Assembly (NCBI GenBank): GCA_026126345.1
Contig: JAHCJH010000012.1
Span: 1-40,356 of the forward strand
Reading direction: 5' to 3'
From: Phycisphaeraceae bacterium
GTDB lineage: Bacteria > Planctomycetota > Phycisphaerae > Phycisphaerales > UBA1924
DNA length: 40,356 bases
A program made the translations under genes and the position numbers. Of this stretch, positions 38,589-40,356 are shown one piece after another. Every line of letters begins with the position of its first letter. Within the stretch, counting starts at the first letter, position 1. The notes under the pieces are model-generated. The model saw only the letters and a list, made by a program, of their open reading frames with translations. It had not been told where the DNA came from and made no database searches.

Positions 38589-39514
38589 CACTTGGCGGGT
38601 TCGCCGGCCTTGGGCGGGCCGGAGCGCACGGGCGGGTCGGGCAGCTGCCGCTTGGCCGGCAGGGGCATGCACGCCAGGTCCAGCACCGCGTATTGCGCTG
38701 GCTCCGGCATCGCCGCCAGCAGGTCGGCCATCGCCGCGACCTTCGCCGCGTCGGTCTTGGCCGCCGCCAGCGCCGACTCCTTATCCGCCGGGGCCTCGAC
38801 GGTCGCGCGGCCTTTGATCTCCTGCCAGCGGTTGGCGCACTCCAGCAGCAGGAAGTCGAACTCGCGCATCGCCTCGAGCGTCAACCGCCGGATGTTCACC
38901 CGCGCGATCGTCGGACCGCTCTTGGACCGGTCGCCCCCCGAATCATCGTTGATCTGCTTTCCCAGCGCCTGCGTGTAGTTCGTGACCGCCTTGTTGGCCG
39001 CCTCCGCCTCGCGCTGCGTGATCGCCCCCGTCGTCGTCATGTTCTGGATCAGCCCGGGCTGGATCTGCAGCGCGCGCGTCGCGTCGCCGTACCCCACCAG
39101 CTCGCCCAGGTTGTTGATCGTGTCCAGCCGCGGCAGCAGGCCCCGCATCTGCAGCGCGTGCTTGCTGTTCCGCGCCACCACGCGCTGCATCAGCGCCCTC
39201 CGCTCCGTCGCCACGGCCTGCCGCGGCGACTTCTTGGCGTCGTCCAGCTTCATCGCCGCCAGCGCCGCCTCCTCCGTCGGCGTCAGGATCTCCACCACGC
39301 GCCCGCTCGCGTCCCGCTGCACCAGGTCCGGCACCGGCACCTCCGGCGCGGGCGGCGGAGGGGGCGGCGGCGTCACCGGGCGCGCCGGCGGCTGATACTC
39401 CGGTGTCGGCGCGGGCGCCGGGGGCGCCGGCACCACCACCTGCGCCGCCGCCACGCTCGCCAGGCCGATCACACCAGCCATCACGCTCACGCCGCCGGTC
39501 CAAGTCCGTCGCAT
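38588..39514 (-). CDS. Secreted helical protein with Pro-rich region, unknown
   Basis: A 308-aa exported protein. A signal peptide (residues 1-24, ending SVAAAQ) is followed by a Pro-rich stretch of about 40 residues ([13 protein letters not shown], then PPPPPPPAP), which may span or bind the cell wall. Residues about 65-300 are helical, rich in Ala/Arg/Gln, with [27 protein letters not shown], ..[23 protein letters not shown] and [15 protein letters not shown] stretches. No enzyme motif is seen. It is upstream of and coupled to tadA. The family is not recognised. Confidence 0.7.
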   Translation of the reverse strand: MRRTWTGGVSVMAGVIGLASVAAAQVVVPAPPAPAPTPEYQPPARPVTPPPPPPPAPEVPVPDLVQRDASGRVVEILTPTEEAALAAMKLDDAKKSPRQAVATERRALMQRVVARNSKHALQMRGLLPRLDTINNLGELVGYGDATRALQIQPGLIQNMTTTGAITQREAEAANKAVTNYTQALGKQINDDSGGDRSKSGPTIARVNIRRLTLEAMREFDFLLLECANRWQEIKGRATVEAPADKESALAAAKTDAAKVAAMADLLAAMPEPAQYAVLDLACMPLPAKRQLPDPPVRSGPPKAGEPAK

Positions 39515-39649
39515 CGGTCAGACTCCTGCACCCCGCCGTACGGTCACGTTTCATTCCGCGACGATCCCGGCCCGGCCGATCGGCCGGCACCGGTGTCGTT
39601 TCCGCGCCAATGGTACTCCCCGCCCCGCACCCCGCCGCCCCGAGGCGAC

Positions 39650-40356
39650 CTACTTGCTGACCGTCGCGGTGTCGCCAGGCGCCGGTTCGCCCAGGCGCCT
39701 CAGCAGCGCGCTCTGCTGCGCCGGGCTCAGCACCGAAAGGACTCGACGCATCGCCGCCGCCTGCCCGTCGGGCGGTGCTTCGCCGAACCCATCGAGATAC
39801 GCATCGGCCAGGATCGCCCTGATCGACGTCCGCTGCTCCGGCGTCAGTTGCAGGCCTTCGGTCAGCCCCTCGGCGTCGCGCACGTGCTTGGCGGAGATCC
39901 GGCCGTACGCGCGGATCAGATCCTCCGCCAGCACCGCCACCTGCTCGGCCCGGATGAACTCCCTCGGGTCGAACGACCGAAGCGCCGCCTTCGCCCGCGC
40001 CGACTCTTCCTCGATCCGCGCCTGGAGGTACTCCTGCACCAGCCGGCGCAGCTCGGCCTTCTCGGCGTCGTTCATGAACGCCATCATCTCCTGCGCCGCG
40101 CCGGCGCGCCCGCGCAACTCCTTGTGCCTGTCCCACAGCTCGCCGGCGATCCGCGTCACTTCCGCCGAACGGTCCGCGCGGCGCGCCTCGTGCAGGCGCA
40201 CCACCGCCGCGATGTTCTCGCGCGCAAAGCGCTCCATCGCGTCCTGCATGTCCGCCACGATCCGCTCGGCCTGGCGGCGGCTCTCGGGGCGCAGCGTCAT
40301 CACGCCCACCGCCGCCTCCGCGGGCAGCACCGTCAGCCGCACGATCCGTCCCTTCT
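39650..40356 (-). CDS. Helical protein, unknown (5' end beyond window)
   Basis: The C-terminal 235 residues or so of a protein whose start lies past the right edge: the frame stays open through KGRIVRLTVLPAEAA at the border. The visible part is almost wholly helical and charged (AERIVADMQDAMERFARENIAAVV, ELRRLVQEYLQARIEEESARAKAAL), with LTPEQRTSIRAILADAYLDG near the end, a pattern like Spy/CpxP-type or other periplasmic helical proteins with repeated LTPEQ-type turns. No membrane helix is present in the visible part. It lies 135 bases from the secreted protein at 39514. Confidence 0.65.
   Translation of the reverse strand, partial: KGRIVRLTVLPAEAAVGVMTLRPESRRQAERIVADMQDAMERFARENIAAVVRLHEARRADRSAEVTRIAGELWDRHKELRGRAGAAQEMMAFMNDAEKAELRRLVQEYLQARIEEESARAKAALRSFDPREFIRAEQVAVLAEDLIRAYGRISAKHVRDAEGLTEGLQLTPEQRTSIRAILADAYLDGFGEAPPDGQAAAMRRVLSVLSPAQQSALLRRLGEPAPGDTATVSK

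Noticed and set aside
1..40356. CRISPR arrays, insertion sequences, prophage or integrase genes, tRNA/rRNA genes
   Set aside because: None were seen; no spaced direct repeats, transposase motifs or att-like duplications were found by reading.

Overview
The window is GC-rich, gene-dense bacterial chromosome, most likely from a planctomycete of the class Phycisphaerae. The clues are: two surface proteins ending in a PEP-CTERM-like tail (Pro/Gly, a hydrophobic stretch, then RRRR) at 2308-3012 and 16629-17387; two secreted proteins sharing a C-terminal EF-hand/dockerin-like module (DGPDGFITG..DFD); the 'FDLSWNTIDGGGG' secreted family; and prepilin-like leaders with Ala before the cleavage site. 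This placement is inferred, since no rRNA is present. There are 36 genes, no tRNA or rRNA, no insertion sequence and no CRISPR array. Most genes are core or housekeeping and show no sign of recent transfer.

Layout. 1-2063 (-): 5' part of dnaE. 2308-5532 (+): a putative thioester-domain surface protein, a GtrB/ArnC-type glycosyltransferase, a lamin-tail-domain protein and a solitary nuoE. 5542-6888 (-): an unrecognised 448-aa protein with a helix-turn-helix-like segment, divergent from an 858-aa secreted beta-propeller protein (7024-9600); a promoter with a palindrome in its spacer lies between them. 9852-10355 (+): a second secreted protein carrying the same C-terminal module. 10476-12443 (-): transketolase. 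12765-14611 (+): dnaN and a basic-tail/NTF2-like protein. 14630-17387 (-): gmk, a kbl-type enzyme and a DNRLRE/PEP-CTERM protein. 17625-19232 (+): YceI protein and a polytopic membrane protein. 19239-20615 (-): type II NADH dehydrogenase.

20714-24629 (+) is a compact run of five genes: a two-TM protein, DUF456, a PH-like protein, a PIN-PhoH ATPase and a mini-pseudopilin. 24580-26630 (-): VTT membrane protein, gatC and a class IV aminotransferase. 26738-29546 (+): an RNase Z-like hydrolase and dnaA. 29935-33586 (-): mutM, SpoVR and an ABC ATPase. 33647-36289 (+): a DciA-like DUF721 protein, rplM-rpsI and a membrane-anchored protein. 36291-40356 (-): envelope/secreted proteins, a pseudopilin and tadA.

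Four replication genes (dnaE, dnaN, dnaA and a dciA-like gene) lie within 34 kb, but none are neighbours. The strongest leads are the Cys/Gln thioester signature in the first surface protein, a six-blade Kelch block that appears inserted into another propeller, the operator-like palindrome beside the HTH-like protein, a probable CTG start for dnaA, a hairpin that would mask the ribosome binding site of the kbl-type gene, and promoters whose -10 box sits about six bases before the start codon (leaderless mRNAs). I found no complete, clearly new multigene system.
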